The notes beneath the pieces are model-generated. The model did not search any database. It was not told the DNA's origin and saw only the letters and a list, made by a program, of their open reading frames with translations. A stretch of DNA of 64,000 bases from Bacteroidota bacterium (GTDB lineage Bacteria > Bacteroidota > Bacteroidia > Chitinophagales > LD1). The translations under genes were made by a program, and so were the position numbers. Location: the NCBI GenBank assembly GCA_026391075.1, contig JAPLES010000021.1, forward strand, positions 1 to 64,000. The letters are read 5' to 3'. Below, in pieces: positions 1 to 10,880 of the stretch; position 1 is the first letter of the stretch; each line of letters starts with the position of its first letter.

Positions 1-29
1 ACATGTTATCTGCAATGAAGTCTGTGTAA
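1..29 (+). CDS. gldL: C-terminal end of a probable GldL (partial)
   Basis: The window opens inside a reading frame (codons in register with base 3) that reads MLSAMKSV and stops with TAA at 27-29, 47 bases before gldM. GldL, a membrane component of the T9SS motor, normally precedes gldM in the gldKLMN cluster, and GldL proteins tend to end in a similar short hydrophobic-polar tail. Only eight or nine residues are visible, so the call rests mainly on gene order. Confidence 0.5.
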
Positions 30-76
30 TTAGTGGAGTAAAAATAAATTATAACCCCAAAAACAGAAACTAACAA

Positions 77-1702
77 ATGGCAGGTGGTAAATTATCTCCG
101 CGGCAGAAAATGATTAACATGATGTACCTCGTGTTAACAGCCCTTCTCGCTTTGAACGTATCCCAAGAAGTATTAAATGCATTCCACTTGGTTAACGAGG
201 GATTGCAAACTTCGAACGGTTCGTTAGGCGAAAAAAACAACGGTATATATAAGGCTTTTGATAAGCAAATGGAAAACGATAAGACAAAGACGCAACAGTT
301 TTTCGACAAAGCGCAAAAAGCTAAAAAAATCGGATCAGATTTAAATAGTTTGGTCGAAAGCTACAAATCCGAAATCATTAAGCAGGCTGGTGGTATTGAT
401 CCTGAGACAGATGATATTGAGCAACGCGATAATATTGATGTGGCTACACGTATGTTTGTTGAAGAAGGAGCGGGGGTAAAGAGAGGGAGAGAACTTCAGC
501 AAAAGATATTTGACGCGCGCAAAAATTTGTTGGATTTAGTTGACGAGAAAGACAGAGCTAATTTCAAAATGTCGCTTGATGCTAAAACTCCAAAGAAAAA
601 AGGAGAGGAGGGCGCAAAATGGGAATATCTCACTTTTAGTCACGTGCCTGCAACTGCAGCTGTTACCATCCTTTCTAAATTTCAGAATGACGTTGTGAGT
701 TCAGAAGGAGCGGTTATCGAGTATTTGATCAAAAAAATTGGAGAAACAGATTTCAAATTCACTGATCTTACTGCAAAAATTATTGCACCTACTAGTTATA
801 TCTTAACGGGTCAGCAATACAAGGCCGATGTGTTCTTAGCAGCATTTAACTCAACGCAACAACCCGAAATTTTCTTGGGTTCAGTTGGAGGGTTCAAGAA
901 AAATCCGGATGGATCTTACGATCCCAAAGATTCAAACGACCCACTTCCAGGAGGCTACGGAAATAATATGTTGAAAGCTGAAGGTGGTTTTGGAAAATAC
1001 ACAGCAACTGGTGCTGGCGTTGGAGAAAAAACCTATACAGGTATTATTCGCGTAAAGAATCCAACCGGTGGGTATAAATTCTATCCATTTGAAGGTAAAT
1101 ATCAAACAGCTCCTAAGGCAGTTGTAGTATCGCCAACTAAGATGAACGTGCTATACATTGGAGTAGATAACCCAATGGAAATTTCAGTTCCAGGAGTTGG
1201 ACAAGGAGATGTTTCAGCAACTTTAGAAGGTGCTGGTACCTTAAAGAAAGACCCTGCTAATCCGGCTAGCTATATTGCTAATGTTACAGCAATTGGAAAG
1301 TGTAAAATCAACGTATCTGCTAAAATTGATGGTAAGGTTCAGCCTATGGATGGCAAAGAATTCCGTATCAAGCGTATTCCAGATCCTGTTCCAATGACTA
1401 GCGGTAAACTAAGAGGAGGAAACGTTCAGGCAGGAACAATGAAGGCACAATCTGGTATTCTAGCCTTGTTAGAAAATTTCGATTTTGATGCTCGTTTCAA
1501 TGTGGTGAGTTTCCAAATGGTATTTTCTTCAAAAGGCGAAATTTTTAAAGCTGAATCACCGGGTCCCGGCTTTACTCCACAAATGCAGGCATTTAAAGAT
1601 AGAGCTAAGCCGAAAGATATTCTCTTCATTGATGAGATAAAAGTTGTAGGTCCTGATAAACAGCCGAGAAAACTTGGTCAGATTGCATTCACTATTATCT
1701 AA
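77..1702 (+). CDS. gldM: Gliding motility / T9SS motor protein GldM
   Basis: 541 aa. GldM (PorM) is an inner-membrane protein with a single N-terminal helix and a long periplasmic part. With GldL it forms the proton-driven motor that energises type IX secretion and gliding. The start MAGGKLSPRQKMINMMYLVL is characteristic of the family: a short cytoplasmic stretch, then one membrane helix at about residues 14-33. A coiled, charged region follows (about 40-200), then beta-rich periplasmic domains; the C-terminal part with RIPDPVP and KLRGGNVQAG is typical. Length is close to the usual 510-550 aa. It lies 11 bases before gldN in the same direction and follows the apparent gldL end, so the three form one operon. 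Start ATG 77 is supported by the conserved N terminus. Confidence 0.96.
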   Translation: MAGGKLSPRQKMINMMYLVLTALLALNVSQEVLNAFHLVNEGLQTSNGSLGEKNNGIYKAFDKQMENDKTKTQQFFDKAQKAKKIGSDLNSLVESYKSEIIKQAGGIDPETDDIEQRDNIDVATRMFVEEGAGVKRGRELQQKIFDARKNLLDLVDEKDRANFKMSLDAKTPKKKGEEGAKWEYLTFSHVPATAAVTILSKFQNDVVSSEGAVIEYLIKKIGETDFKFTDLTAKIIAPTSYILTGQQYKADVFLAAFNSTQQPEIFLGSVGGFKKNPDGSYDPKDSNDPLPGGYGNNMLKAEGGFGKYTATGAGVGEKTYTGIIRVKNPTGGYKFYPFEGKYQTAPKAVVVSPTKMNVLYIGVDNPMEISVPGVGQGDVSATLEGAGTLKKDPANPASYIANVTAIGKCKINVSAKIDGKVQPMDGKEFRIKRIPDPVPMTSGKLRGGNVQAGTMKAQSGILALLENFDFDARFNVVSFQMVFSSKGEIFKAESPGPGFTPQMQAFKDRAKPKDILFIDEIKVVGPDKQPRKLGQIAFTII

Positions 1703-1713
1703 AAACAGAAATC

Positions 1714-2538
1714 ATGTATAACAAAGGAAAATTTGTAATTGCCGCTGCTCTGCTCATGTTTGCAGGTTCAGTGTTTGCTCAGGAGCCATTGGATGGTGCA
1801 TGGGTAAAGACTACTACCAAAGAAAAGGAAGTAATTCCTTACGACTACATTCGCGAAGCGGATGTGTTTTGGGCAAAGCGTATTTGGAGAATGATTGACG
1901 TTCGCGAAAAAATGAACTTGCCATTCAAGTATCCTCAGCAACCGCTAATCGAAATCGTTCACACTGCTGCAAAGAATGGTGAGTTGACCGTTTATGATAA
2001 TAATGTAACAGACGCTGATCAGTTTAAACAAGTTCTTAGCGTGGAAGACGTAAAGAAACTTGGAACGCGAATCGACACCGTAATGCAGATTAACCCAATT
2101 ACTTTGGAAGAAGAGCAGGTAATTCAAAAGAATGACTTGACTTGGGAGAAAATTGTAAAGTACCGTGTTAAAGAGGACTGGTTCTTTGATGAAGAGACTT
2201 CAACTATGATGTGCCGTATTATAGGTATTGCACCTGTAATGGAGGATTTCGATGCTTCGGGTAATTATCGGGGAGATATGACTATGTATTGGGTTTATTA
2301 CCCAGATTTACGTCCTATCTTGGGTAAATACGAAGTTTACAATCCAAAGAACGATGCTGTGAGAATGAGCTGGGAGGATTTATTCGAAGCACGTTATTTC
2401 GAAAGCTACATATATAAGGAGAGCAACGTTCATGACAGAAATATTCAAGAGTATGCTACGGGTATGGATGCTTTGTTAGAAAGCGATCGTGCTAAGAATG
2501 ACAATTTTGTTTTCGAACACGATTTGTGGAACTACTAA
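1714..2538 (+). CDS. gldN: T9SS periplasmic component GldN
   Basis: 274 aa. GldN (PorN) is a periplasmic protein that partners with the outer-membrane-associated lipoprotein GldK (PorK) in the T9SS ring. A signal peptide occupies about residues 1-22, with cleavage after FAQ. The mature protein has the family pattern of an early READVFWAKRIWRMIDVREK segment and a later MTMYWVYYPDLRPIL segment. It is the last gene of the gldLMN unit and is followed by a strong hairpin terminator. Length matches the family (270-300 aa). Confidence 0.95.
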   Translation: MYNKGKFVIAAALLMFAGSVFAQEPLDGAWVKTTTKEKEVIPYDYIREADVFWAKRIWRMIDVREKMNLPFKYPQQPLIEIVHTAAKNGELTVYDNNVTDADQFKQVLSVEDVKKLGTRIDTVMQINPITLEEEQVIQKNDLTWEKIVKYRVKEDWFFDEETSTMMCRIIGIAPVMEDFDASGNYRGDMTMYWVYYPDLRPILGKYEVYNPKNDAVRMSWEDLFEARYFESYIYKESNVHDRNIQEYATGMDALLESDRAKNDNFVFEHDLWNY

Positions 2539-2557
2539 AAACCGAGGAATAGTCTAA

Positions 2558-2597
2558 ATAAAAAAGGATGTCTGGTTTCAGACATCCTTTTTTATTT
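2558..2597. terminator. Bidirectional intrinsic terminator between gldN and gyrB
   Basis: A perfect stem GGATGTCTG / CAGACATCC is flanked by an A run on the left and a T run on the right, with loop GTTT (between convergent gldN and gyrB). The symmetry of the A and T tracts lets it end transcription from both sides. Confidence 0.85.
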
Positions 2598-2615
2598 AGT
2601 TCTTTTCTTAAGAGA

Positions 2616-4598
<1,983 letters not shown>

Positions 4599-4696
4599 TT
4601 ACTGTTTAAATTTGTTGGGCGAATGTAAGAAACCAGCGTGGGTTTAGTTCGTTTACAACTGCTTTTTTATCCCCAAAAGGTCATAATAATTCACAT

Positions 4697-4729
4697 AAAA
4701 AAACCGCCTCGAAATGAGGCGGTTTTTGA
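4697..4729 (-). terminator. Intrinsic terminator after the YugP-type protease gene
   Basis: Stem ACCGCCTC / GAGGCGGT with loop GAAAT, flanked by A7 on the left and T5 on the right. It lies downstream of the minus-strand protease gene and upstream of gyrB, so it should separate the two. Confidence 0.8.
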
Positions 4730-4751
4730 ATAGGATGAGACTTTGTTTTGG

Positions 4752-5429
4752 TTACCTTCTGCGCAGAAAAATGCTGATGTAGTAAACTAAAGTGGCTAGT
4801 GAAGAAAGTGCAGCAACTACATAAGTCATTGCAGCCCATTTCAAAGCATCTTTTGCCATTTCATGTTCTTGTGATGAGGTTGCTCCGGAACTATCTAACC
4901 AAGCAAGGGCACGGTTAGAAGCATCGAACTCAACAGGCAACGTGATGAAACTGAAAATAGTAGTAGCGGTAAACATTACGATTCCAAACAAAAGCAGATA
5001 AGGTAACACAGTAATGGTAAGCACACCTGCCAGCAAAATCCATTGCATATAGCGCGAAGCAAAACTTACAGCCGGAACTAATTTAGAACGCATACCCAAC
5101 CACATATAGGCATGAGCATGTTGAACAGCATGACCACATTCGTGTGCGGAAACAGCAGCAGCGGCTACGCTTCTTCCGTTAAAAACTTCAGGAGAAAGAT
5201 TTACTGTTTTGTCAATCGGATTGTAATGGTCGGTAAGTTGACCTTCTACCGAAACAATTTTTACATCTGTGATATTGTTATCGCCTAACATTTTTGCGGC
5301 TACCTGAGCGCCAGTCATGTTTCCGCGAAACGCGATTTCTGAATATTGTTTGAATTTGCTTTTAAGGCGCATGCTTACGAGCCAACTAATAAGCATGAAC
5401 ACAATGAGAATTCCATAAATTCCTAACAT
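4752..5429 (-). CDS. YugP-family zinc-dependent membrane protease
   Basis: 225 aa. It belongs to the YugP / neutral zinc metallopeptidase family (Zn_peptidase_2), membrane proteins with a presumed cytoplasm-facing HExxH active site. The motif HECGH is at 96-100. A hydrophobic helix lies at about 3-20, and three further hydrophobic segments lie in the C-terminal half (about 120-165 and 200-220). Length (220-240 aa) is normal. The substrate is unknown for the family. It is monocistronic, with a terminator immediately downstream. Confidence 0.85.
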   Translation of the reverse strand: MLGIYGILIVFMLISWLVSMRLKSKFKQYSEIAFRGNMTGAQVAAKMLGDNNITDVKIVSVEGQLTDHYNPIDKTVNLSPEVFNGRSVAAAAVSAHECGHAVQHAHAYMWLGMRSKLVPAVSFASRYMQWILLAGVLTITVLPYLLLFGIVMFTATTIFSFITLPVEFDASNRALAWLDSSGATSSQEHEMAKDALKWAAMTYVVAALSSLATLVYYISIFLRRR

Positions 5430-5621
5430 AGTTTTTGGTTTTAGTGATGCAATGGTAATAACAATTTGTATGCTAAAACATATTGCGAAACTGTTTTGTC
5501 AAAGATTAAGACGAAGTGGCAGGAGAATTATTTGAAAGCAGAAGATGAGATTGCATTTCTGTCAACCTGATACCAACCTGTGTTCGATAAAGAACTTGTT
5601 CATTTACTTCAAATTAAAATC

Positions 5622-6152
5622 ATGAACGCCCAACTTGAAAAACAATTCCTTCAGTTAGAGGAAGAACGCAAAACTCTTTTCAGTGACTTAAAGAATTACA
5701 CCGATGATATCATCAACAAAAAGCCTTCATCCGAAAAGTGGAGTGTGGCAGAAGTAATTGTGCATTTAATTACTGCCGAAGAAATGTCGCTGAAATATTT
5801 GTCGAAAAAAATTCAGGATACTTCGAAAGAAAGCGAAGAAAGTTTCAAGAATAAATATCGTTGGTTGTTGGTGAAACTTGTTTTCGCTTTCAACATCAAA
5901 TTTAAAGCACCTGAAATTGTAGAGCCAAAGATGGGTTATCAATCGTTAGCAGATTTAGAAACTAAGTGGAGTAATGTTAGAAATCAAACTTTAAGTGTGC
6001 TACAAAAACTTAGTGACGAAGAGACAAATAAAACTTTATGGAAGCATGCTCTAGCAGGCAAAATGAATTTGCATCACATGGTGCAGTTTTTTGGAGTGCA
6101 TTATAACCGACATAAAAAACAGATAGAGCGAACGGTGGTTGCAGTGAAGTAG
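5622..6152 (+). CDS. DinB-like superfamily protein
   Basis: 176 aa from ATG 5622. The frame is open back to a GTG at 5580, but the first 14 codons look unlike coding sequence of this family, so the ATG (MNAQLEKQFLQLEEE) is preferred. The four-helix-bundle DinB/YfiT-type fold is suggested by KWSVAEVIVHLITAEEMS near the N terminus and HMVQFFGVHYNRHKKQIER at the end, with histidines placed as in the metal site of this superfamily. Members include thiol transferases and many of unknown role; no substrate can be assigned. Its stop codon abuts that of the convergent marR gene. Confidence 0.75.
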   Translation: MNAQLEKQFLQLEEERKTLFSDLKNYTDDIINKKPSSEKWSVAEVIVHLITAEEMSLKYLSKKIQDTSKESEESFKNKYRWLLVKLVFAFNIKFKAPEIVEPKMGYQSLADLETKWSNVRNQTLSVLQKLSDEETNKTLWKHALAGKMNLHHMVQFFGVHYNRHKKQIERTVVAVK

Positions 6153-6650
6153 TTATTTTTTCTCGTGCTCCTTTTTCTCTAAGTCCAAAATTCCATGGCT
6201 TAATTCTGAAAGTATACTGATGAGTTGCTGCGTTTTTTTTACGCCAATAATTTTTTCGAATTTCTCATCTACCAGTTTTGCACAGCCAACAAAGTATTCC
6301 ATAAAATGAACACCCTCTTTAGTAATGGAAATAATTTTGGAGCGGGAATCTTTCGGGTCAGTCTCAAATTCAATGAATCCTTTTGTAATTAAATCATTTA
6401 CCATTTTGCTCATAGCTTGTTTGCTCACACGGGCCCGCTTAGAAAGCTCGATGATATTTACATCCTCTAAACTTATAATAGTAATCAGGCGCAAGTGGTC
6501 GGGGCGAATGTTTTCCCAGCCGTCTGCTTTCCATTTGCTTTGTGCCCATTCATTTACATAGCGATGTGTAATGTAAATGCCACGCATAATATTTCGCCCA
6601 CGGGCGGCCATGTGGCTTTCTAATTTTGCTCTGGTTCGTTTGTCAAGCAT
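6153..6650 (-). CDS. MarR-family transcriptional regulator
   Basis: 165 aa. It has a winged-helix MarR fold: the recognition region LSKRARVSKQAMSKMVNDLI (about 82-101) is followed by the wing DPKDSRSKIISITKEG. MarR proteins usually bind palindromic operators as dimers and are released by phenolic or drug ligands. It is divergent from the emrA-emrB-tolC efflux operon. The intervening 121 bases hold a perfect inverted repeat lying on both promoters (see 6686-6751). Repression of both the efflux operon and itself is therefore the likely role (inference). Confidence 0.9.
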   Translation of the reverse strand: MLDKRTRAKLESHMAARGRNIMRGIYITHRYVNEWAQSKWKADGWENIRPDHLRLITIISLEDVNIIELSKRARVSKQAMSKMVNDLITKGFIEFETDPKDSRSKIISITKEGVHFMEYFVGCAKLVDEKFEKIIGVKKTQQLISILSELSHGILDLEKKEHEKK

Positions 6651-6685
6651 GGCGCTTAAAATTTAATTAGGTGTATTTCGAAATG

Positions 6686-6751
6686 CAAATATAATCGCTC
6701 AAAATAAATAGACAACCCTCTTGTCTATTTAGTCAACTTGGTTTACTATTG
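6686..6751. promoter_or_regulatory. Divergent marR / emrA promoters with a shared MarR operator
   Basis: An inverted repeat with 10-base arms AAATAGACAA (6706-6715) and TTGTCTATTT (6721-6730) is separated by CCCTC. On the plus strand, TTG (6721-6723) is 20 bases upstream of TACTATTG (6744-6751), one mismatch from the Bacteroidota -7 consensus TAnnTTTG. On the minus strand, TTG (6715-6713) is 19 bases upstream of a perfect TATATTTG (6693-6686). Both -33 TTG elements are therefore inside the operator arms, one in each arm. A dimer bound here would block both promoters. Confidence 0.75.
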
Positions 6752-6771
6752 CCGCTTCAAAATAAAAAACC

Positions 6772-7815
6772 ATGTCAGAAACAGTCACCAAAACAAGTCC
6801 TAAAACAATTGTTGTAAGAGTGCTTTTAATCACGCTGCTTCTCGTAGCCGCTTTCTTCGGGTATAAAAAAATAAACTACGAAATGCACCACGAAACCACG
6901 GACAATGCGCAGGTAGAGGCGCGCTTTGTTCCTATTCTTCCTCGTGTAGCTGGTTATATCAAGACTTTACTTGTAGAAGATTATGCTCTAGTAAAGAAGG
7001 ACTCGCTGCTTGCAGAAATTGATGACAGCGAACTCGCGCTTCAGTTAGAAGAAATGGAAGCTGATTTAGCGCAGGCGCAAACGGATATTGAAAATGCTCA
7101 CGCTTCAATTACCAACACGAATGCTTCGGTTAGTTCTGCTAAATCAAATTTAGATGTAGCACAAAGCAGAAAAGAAAAAGCGCAGCATGATTTTGGCCGC
7201 GACCAAAATTTATTTAAAGATGGAGCCATCACTCAAAAACAATTTGACGACAGCAAAGCAAACCTTGATATTGCTAACAAACAATATGAAGTAACGAAGA
7301 ATGATGTAGCGGTTGCGCAATCAAAAACAGGCGTAAGTAATGCTACACTTAAAAAAGCTGAAGCGCAAATTGCTGTGAAGAAAGCTCGCATTGAACAGCA
7401 GAAATTAAAATTGAGCTACACAAAAATTTATTCTACCAGTGATGGCAAAATTGGTAAACGCAATATTGATGCAGGACAATTTGTTCAGGCAGGAACTCCA
7501 CTCTTTACTATTATAAATGATAAAGATTTTTGGGTAGTAGCGAATTTTAAAGAGACACAATTGCAGCATGTGAAGCTTGGTGGTGAAGTAGAAGTAAAAA
7601 TGGACGCTTATAAAAACGAACCGATAAAAGGAAAGATAGTTTCCATCAGCGATGCTACCGGTGCAAAGTTCTCGCTTCTTCCACCGGATAATGCAACCGG
7701 CAATTTTGTGAAAGTAACTCAGCGCGTTCCGGTAAAAATTGAAATTGAAAATGCAGAGAAGTATAAAGACATTCTTCGTGCGGGTATGAGTGTAGAAGTT
7801 TCTATAGCATATTAA
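6772..7815 (+). CDS. emrA: HlyD/EmrA-type periplasmic adaptor of a drug efflux pump
   Basis: 347 aa. This is a membrane fusion protein linking the inner-membrane transporter to the outer-membrane channel. A short cytoplasmic N terminus is followed by one helix (about 13-29), then the split biotinyl-lipoyl domain (TTDNAQVEARFVPILPRVAG and KLSYTKIYSTSDGKIGKRNID). Between these is a long alpha-helical hairpin (about 95-215). The beta-barrel region FWVVANFKETQL and a C-terminal domain follow. It is the first gene of emrA-emrB-tolC, 15 bases before emrB. Start ATG 6772 follows the mapped promoter by about 15-20 bases. Confidence 0.92.
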   Translation: MSETVTKTSPKTIVVRVLLITLLLVAAFFGYKKINYEMHHETTDNAQVEARFVPILPRVAGYIKTLLVEDYALVKKDSLLAEIDDSELALQLEEMEADLAQAQTDIENAHASITNTNASVSSAKSNLDVAQSRKEKAQHDFGRDQNLFKDGAITQKQFDDSKANLDIANKQYEVTKNDVAVAQSKTGVSNATLKKAEAQIAVKKARIEQQKLKLSYTKIYSTSDGKIGKRNIDAGQFVQAGTPLFTIINDKDFWVVANFKETQLQHVKLGGEVEVKMDAYKNEPIKGKIVSISDATGAKFSLLPPDNATGNFVKVTQRVPVKIEIENAEKYKDILRAGMSVEVSIAY

Positions 7816-7830
7816 AAGAGCAGAACAGTA

Positions 7831-9390
7831 ATGAAAAGTTTCGCCAAAATAATTATTGTTTTCACCACCATCTCGGCAGCTATCATGGAATTGATAGATG
7901 CTTCGATAGTGAATGTGGCGCTGTCAAACGTTGCCGGAAACCTCGGTGCAACGATTGAAGATGTTAGTTGGGTTATCACAGCCTATGCAATCGCGAATGT
8001 TATTATCATTCCAATGACCGGTTTCCTGGCGCAATACTTCGGCAGAAAAAATTATTACTTGTATTCTATTGTGCTATTCACGCTCGCATCTATTATGTGC
8101 GGCAACTCCACTTCGCTATGGGAATTAGTGTTCTGGAGATTTATTCAAGGTATTGGCGGTGGAGCTTTGCTCTCTACTTCACAAGCAATTTTGTTCGATA
8201 CTTTTTCTATTGAGCAAAGAGGAATTGCTTCAGCCATGTTTGGTGTAGGTATTGTAATGGGACCAACTCTCGGACCAACAGTGGGCGGTTTAATCATCGA
8301 CCATTATGCATGGCCACTCATCTTCAACATCAATATTCCTTTCGGAATTCTCGCGACAACTCTCACTTATTTCTTTGTGGAAGATTCCGTACATCACACT
8401 TCCAAGCCGAGCATTGACTGGACAGGAATTTTACTGCTGATGGTCGGTGTTGGTTCGCTGCAATTTGTTTTAGAAAGAGGTGAAGCACACGATTGGTTTG
8501 CTGATGAAAGTATTCGCATTGCAACTATTGCCGCCATATTTTCTGTTGTTGGTTTTATTTGGTGGGAGTTGAATACCGAAGAACCGGTGGTGAACATTCG
8601 CTTGTTCAAAGATCCGAATCTCACAATTACCACACTACTCACATTTGTTTCGGGCTTTGCACTTTTTACCTCGGTATTTGTGTATCCACTTTTATTGCAG
8701 CGTGTGTTGGGTTACACGCCAACAATGGTTGGCATGTCGTTGCTGCCGAGCGCGCTTGCCTCTATTGTAGTAATGCCTATAGTTGGAAAAAGATTGCAAG
8801 CCGGTGATTCGCCCAAAATTTTTATCACTGCAGGTTTTATGATTGTGATGGTTTACGGATGGATGCTTTATAGACGTTGCGATTTAAATGCAGGCATGGG
8901 AGATTTCTTTTTGCCTTTGATGGTGCGTACAATGGGAATTTCGATGATGGCAGTTACACTTACCAACCAAGCAGTGGTTGGTCTTTCTCCGAAAGATATA
9001 CCTCAAGGTGTTGCGTTGAACAATATGATGCGTCAACTCGGTGGTGCCTTCGGCATTGCGATTATGAATACCTACATCGCGCAGCGATTTGCGATTCACA
9101 AAAATGATTTGATTACAAACATCACTGCCGGTTCGCAACTTTTTATTGAGCGAAATACTGCGCTGATGCAAGGCGTGGGTTCCAAACTTGCGGTTACTGC
9201 AAATGCACAACAGCAGGCATATCAATTGATGGATTTAACTATTACCAAACAAGCATATCTGCTTACCTACATGGACGGATTTTTGTTTGCGACTGTTGCT
9301 GTGTTGGCTGTCTTTCCATTGATAGCGGGATTGAGAAATAAAAAGCTGAGTGCAGATGAAATGAAAATTGCGAATGAATCAGCGCACTAA
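7831..9390 (+). CDS. emrB: DHA2-family MFS drug transporter (EmrB type)
   Basis: 519 aa with about 14 hydrophobic helices, the DHA2 (drug:H+ antiporter, 14-TM) layout. Diagnostic features are LIDASIVNVALSNVAGNLGA in helix 1, WVITAYAIANVIIIPMTGFL in helix 2 and the motif C region GIVMGPTLGPTVGGLI in helix 5. It exchanges protons for hydrophobic compounds and works with the EmrA-like adaptor and the TolC-like channel encoded on either side. The substrate is not predictable from sequence. Confidence 0.93.
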   Translation: MKSFAKIIIVFTTISAAIMELIDASIVNVALSNVAGNLGATIEDVSWVITAYAIANVIIIPMTGFLAQYFGRKNYYLYSIVLFTLASIMCGNSTSLWELVFWRFIQGIGGGALLSTSQAILFDTFSIEQRGIASAMFGVGIVMGPTLGPTVGGLIIDHYAWPLIFNINIPFGILATTLTYFFVEDSVHHTSKPSIDWTGILLLMVGVGSLQFVLERGEAHDWFADESIRIATIAAIFSVVGFIWWELNTEEPVVNIRLFKDPNLTITTLLTFVSGFALFTSVFVYPLLLQRVLGYTPTMVGMSLLPSALASIVVMPIVGKRLQAGDSPKIFITAGFMIVMVYGWMLYRRCDLNAGMGDFFLPLMVRTMGISMMAVTLTNQAVVGLSPKDIPQGVALNNMMRQLGGAFGIAIMNTYIAQRFAIHKNDLITNITAGSQLFIERNTALMQGVGSKLAVTANAQQQAYQLMDLTITKQAYLLTYMDGFLFATVAVLAVFPLIAGLRNKKLSADEMKIANESAH

Positions 9391-9449
9391 AAGGCAAGTG
9401 TGAGAATTAGCGTATTAGCGAATGAAATACAAAACGAAAATTTAGAATT

Positions 9450-10736
9450 ATGAAGACAAGATTTTTCTTCCTTATGATGTTGACAGTGCAAATGGTCAGT
9501 GCTCAAACAACTGCTCCTGCTCAACTCACAGAGTTAATTAATAAGGCCATTGATAATTATCCAAAGCTGAAAGAAGCAAGTGAATATGTGAGCCTGAGCG
9601 AAGCGAAAAAAGATTTGGCCTATGGTGCTTATATGCCCGTAATAAGTGGCGATGCAAGTTATCGTTATGGCAAACCAACACCTAGCATTAAGTTTCCTGT
9701 TGGCGGTGGAGTTTTTCAGGAAGTGAGTTTTCTACCTGCGAATAATTTCGATATGGGTTTGAAACTGCAGCAACCTATTTGGGATTTTGGAAGAACCGGA
9801 GCAAACATACAGAAATCGAAAAGTGACATTGTTACTTCGAAAGACAATTTAGAAAGCGCGAAGAATACATTGGCTTATCAGGTAGCGCAGGTTTATTTCG
9901 GAATTGTGTTTTTGAATAAGAGTGTAGATGTTCAGAACGAACAAATCAAATTGCTGGAAGCCAACGAAAAATTAATCAGCGATAAAATCAAGAATGGCGA
10001 TGCGCTGAAATTCGATTTGCTTTCTACACAGGTAAAAAAGAACAGCGCACAAAACCGGTTGATTGATTTGCAAACTCAGGTACGCAAACAATACGATATG
10101 CTGAATATGGTAACGGCTAATTCAACTTACGATTACATCACCGCAAAAGATGCTGATGGAAATTTGTTTAGTGCCGATGCTGTTTCTGCGGACAACAACT
10201 TCGACATAAAAGTATTGAATGACAAACTCGCTACGTCTAACTGGGATGTAAAAATTGCGAAGCGCGGATGGTTGCCTCAATTAGTTGCGAGTGCAAGTGC
10301 CGGTTATAAAAACGGCTTTGTGCCCGACATCAACAAATTACTTTTCAATTATAATGTAGGTGTGGGTTTAAGTGTTCCAATTTTTTCTTCTGCTCGACCT
10401 AACTATCAAACCAAGATTGCGAAAATTAATTTACAGGCAAGTACTTACGCTCTTGAGGCGCAGAAACTTTCGCTGAACAAAGACATTGCTCAGGCGAAGA
10501 ATGATGTGGATGCTACACAGCGCAAACTCAAAAATTATGAATTGCAAATTGACCAGGCGAACGAAGCAGTATCTTTAGCAAACACGCGCTACAAAGGCGG
10601 AGTAATAACTAATCTCGAATTGCTTACCGCACAAACAAATTTGCAGGATGCGCAATTCGGAAAAATTCAATTGGAATACAATCTGCTTTTATCGAAACTA
10701 GATTTGAATCGTATAGGCGGAATAAAGTTTTGGTAG
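9450..10736 (+). CDS. TolC-family outer-membrane efflux channel
   Basis: 428 aa. The signal peptide covers about residues 1-18 (cleavage after VSAQ). Two related halves each contain long alpha-helical segments and beta strands (SYRYGKPTP, LPQLVASASAGYKNGF), the OEP/TolC pattern. The C-terminal motif RYKGGVITNLELLTAQTNLQ is typical. It is the third gene of the efflux operon, 59 bases after emrB, and completes a tripartite pump crossing both membranes. Confidence 0.92.
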   Translation: MKTRFFFLMMLTVQMVSAQTTAPAQLTELINKAIDNYPKLKEASEYVSLSEAKKDLAYGAYMPVISGDASYRYGKPTPSIKFPVGGGVFQEVSFLPANNFDMGLKLQQPIWDFGRTGANIQKSKSDIVTSKDNLESAKNTLAYQVAQVYFGIVFLNKSVDVQNEQIKLLEANEKLISDKIKNGDALKFDLLSTQVKKNSAQNRLIDLQTQVRKQYDMLNMVTANSTYDYITAKDADGNLFSADAVSADNNFDIKVLNDKLATSNWDVKIAKRGWLPQLVASASAGYKNGFVPDINKLLFNYNVGVGLSVPIFSSARPNYQTKIAKINLQASTYALEAQKLSLNKDIAQAKNDVDATQRKLKNYELQIDQANEAVSLANTRYKGGVITNLELLTAQTNLQDAQFGKIQLEYNLLLSKLDLNRIGGIKFW

Positions 10737-10791
10737 TCCATAATTTTCAAAATCTCTGTTCGTTATAAAAGGGAACTTAAAACGAAACGCC

Positions 10792-10860
10792 ATGAGAAAT
10801 TTCATCATTGCCATTGGACTGATAGCGATTGTATCGCTTATCATTACGGTATTAGTTTAA
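10792..10860 (+). CDS. Possible 22-residue membrane peptide
   Basis: An ATG-initiated frame of 22 codons plus TAA encodes a peptide that is almost entirely one hydrophobic helix (starting MRNFIIAIGLIAIVSLIITV). It lies 55 bases after the tolC-like gene and 20 bases before the next gene, in the same direction. Short single-helix proteins sometimes associate with efflux pumps, but no such role is shown here. It could equally be a chance frame; there is no ribosome-binding site to help decide. Confidence 0.4.
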   Translation: MRNFIIAIGLIAIVSLIITVLV

Positions 10861-10880
10861 TACCTTAGCCAAAAATTACT

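Noticed and set aside
5580-5621. GTG start extending the DinB-like protein by 14 residues
   Set aside because: The added residues are not family-like and the ATG at 5622 gives the normal N terminus.
8884-9225. 113-aa minus-strand open frame
   Set aside because: It lies wholly inside emrB on the opposite strand and shows no recognisable motif; a shadow of the transporter's codon usage.
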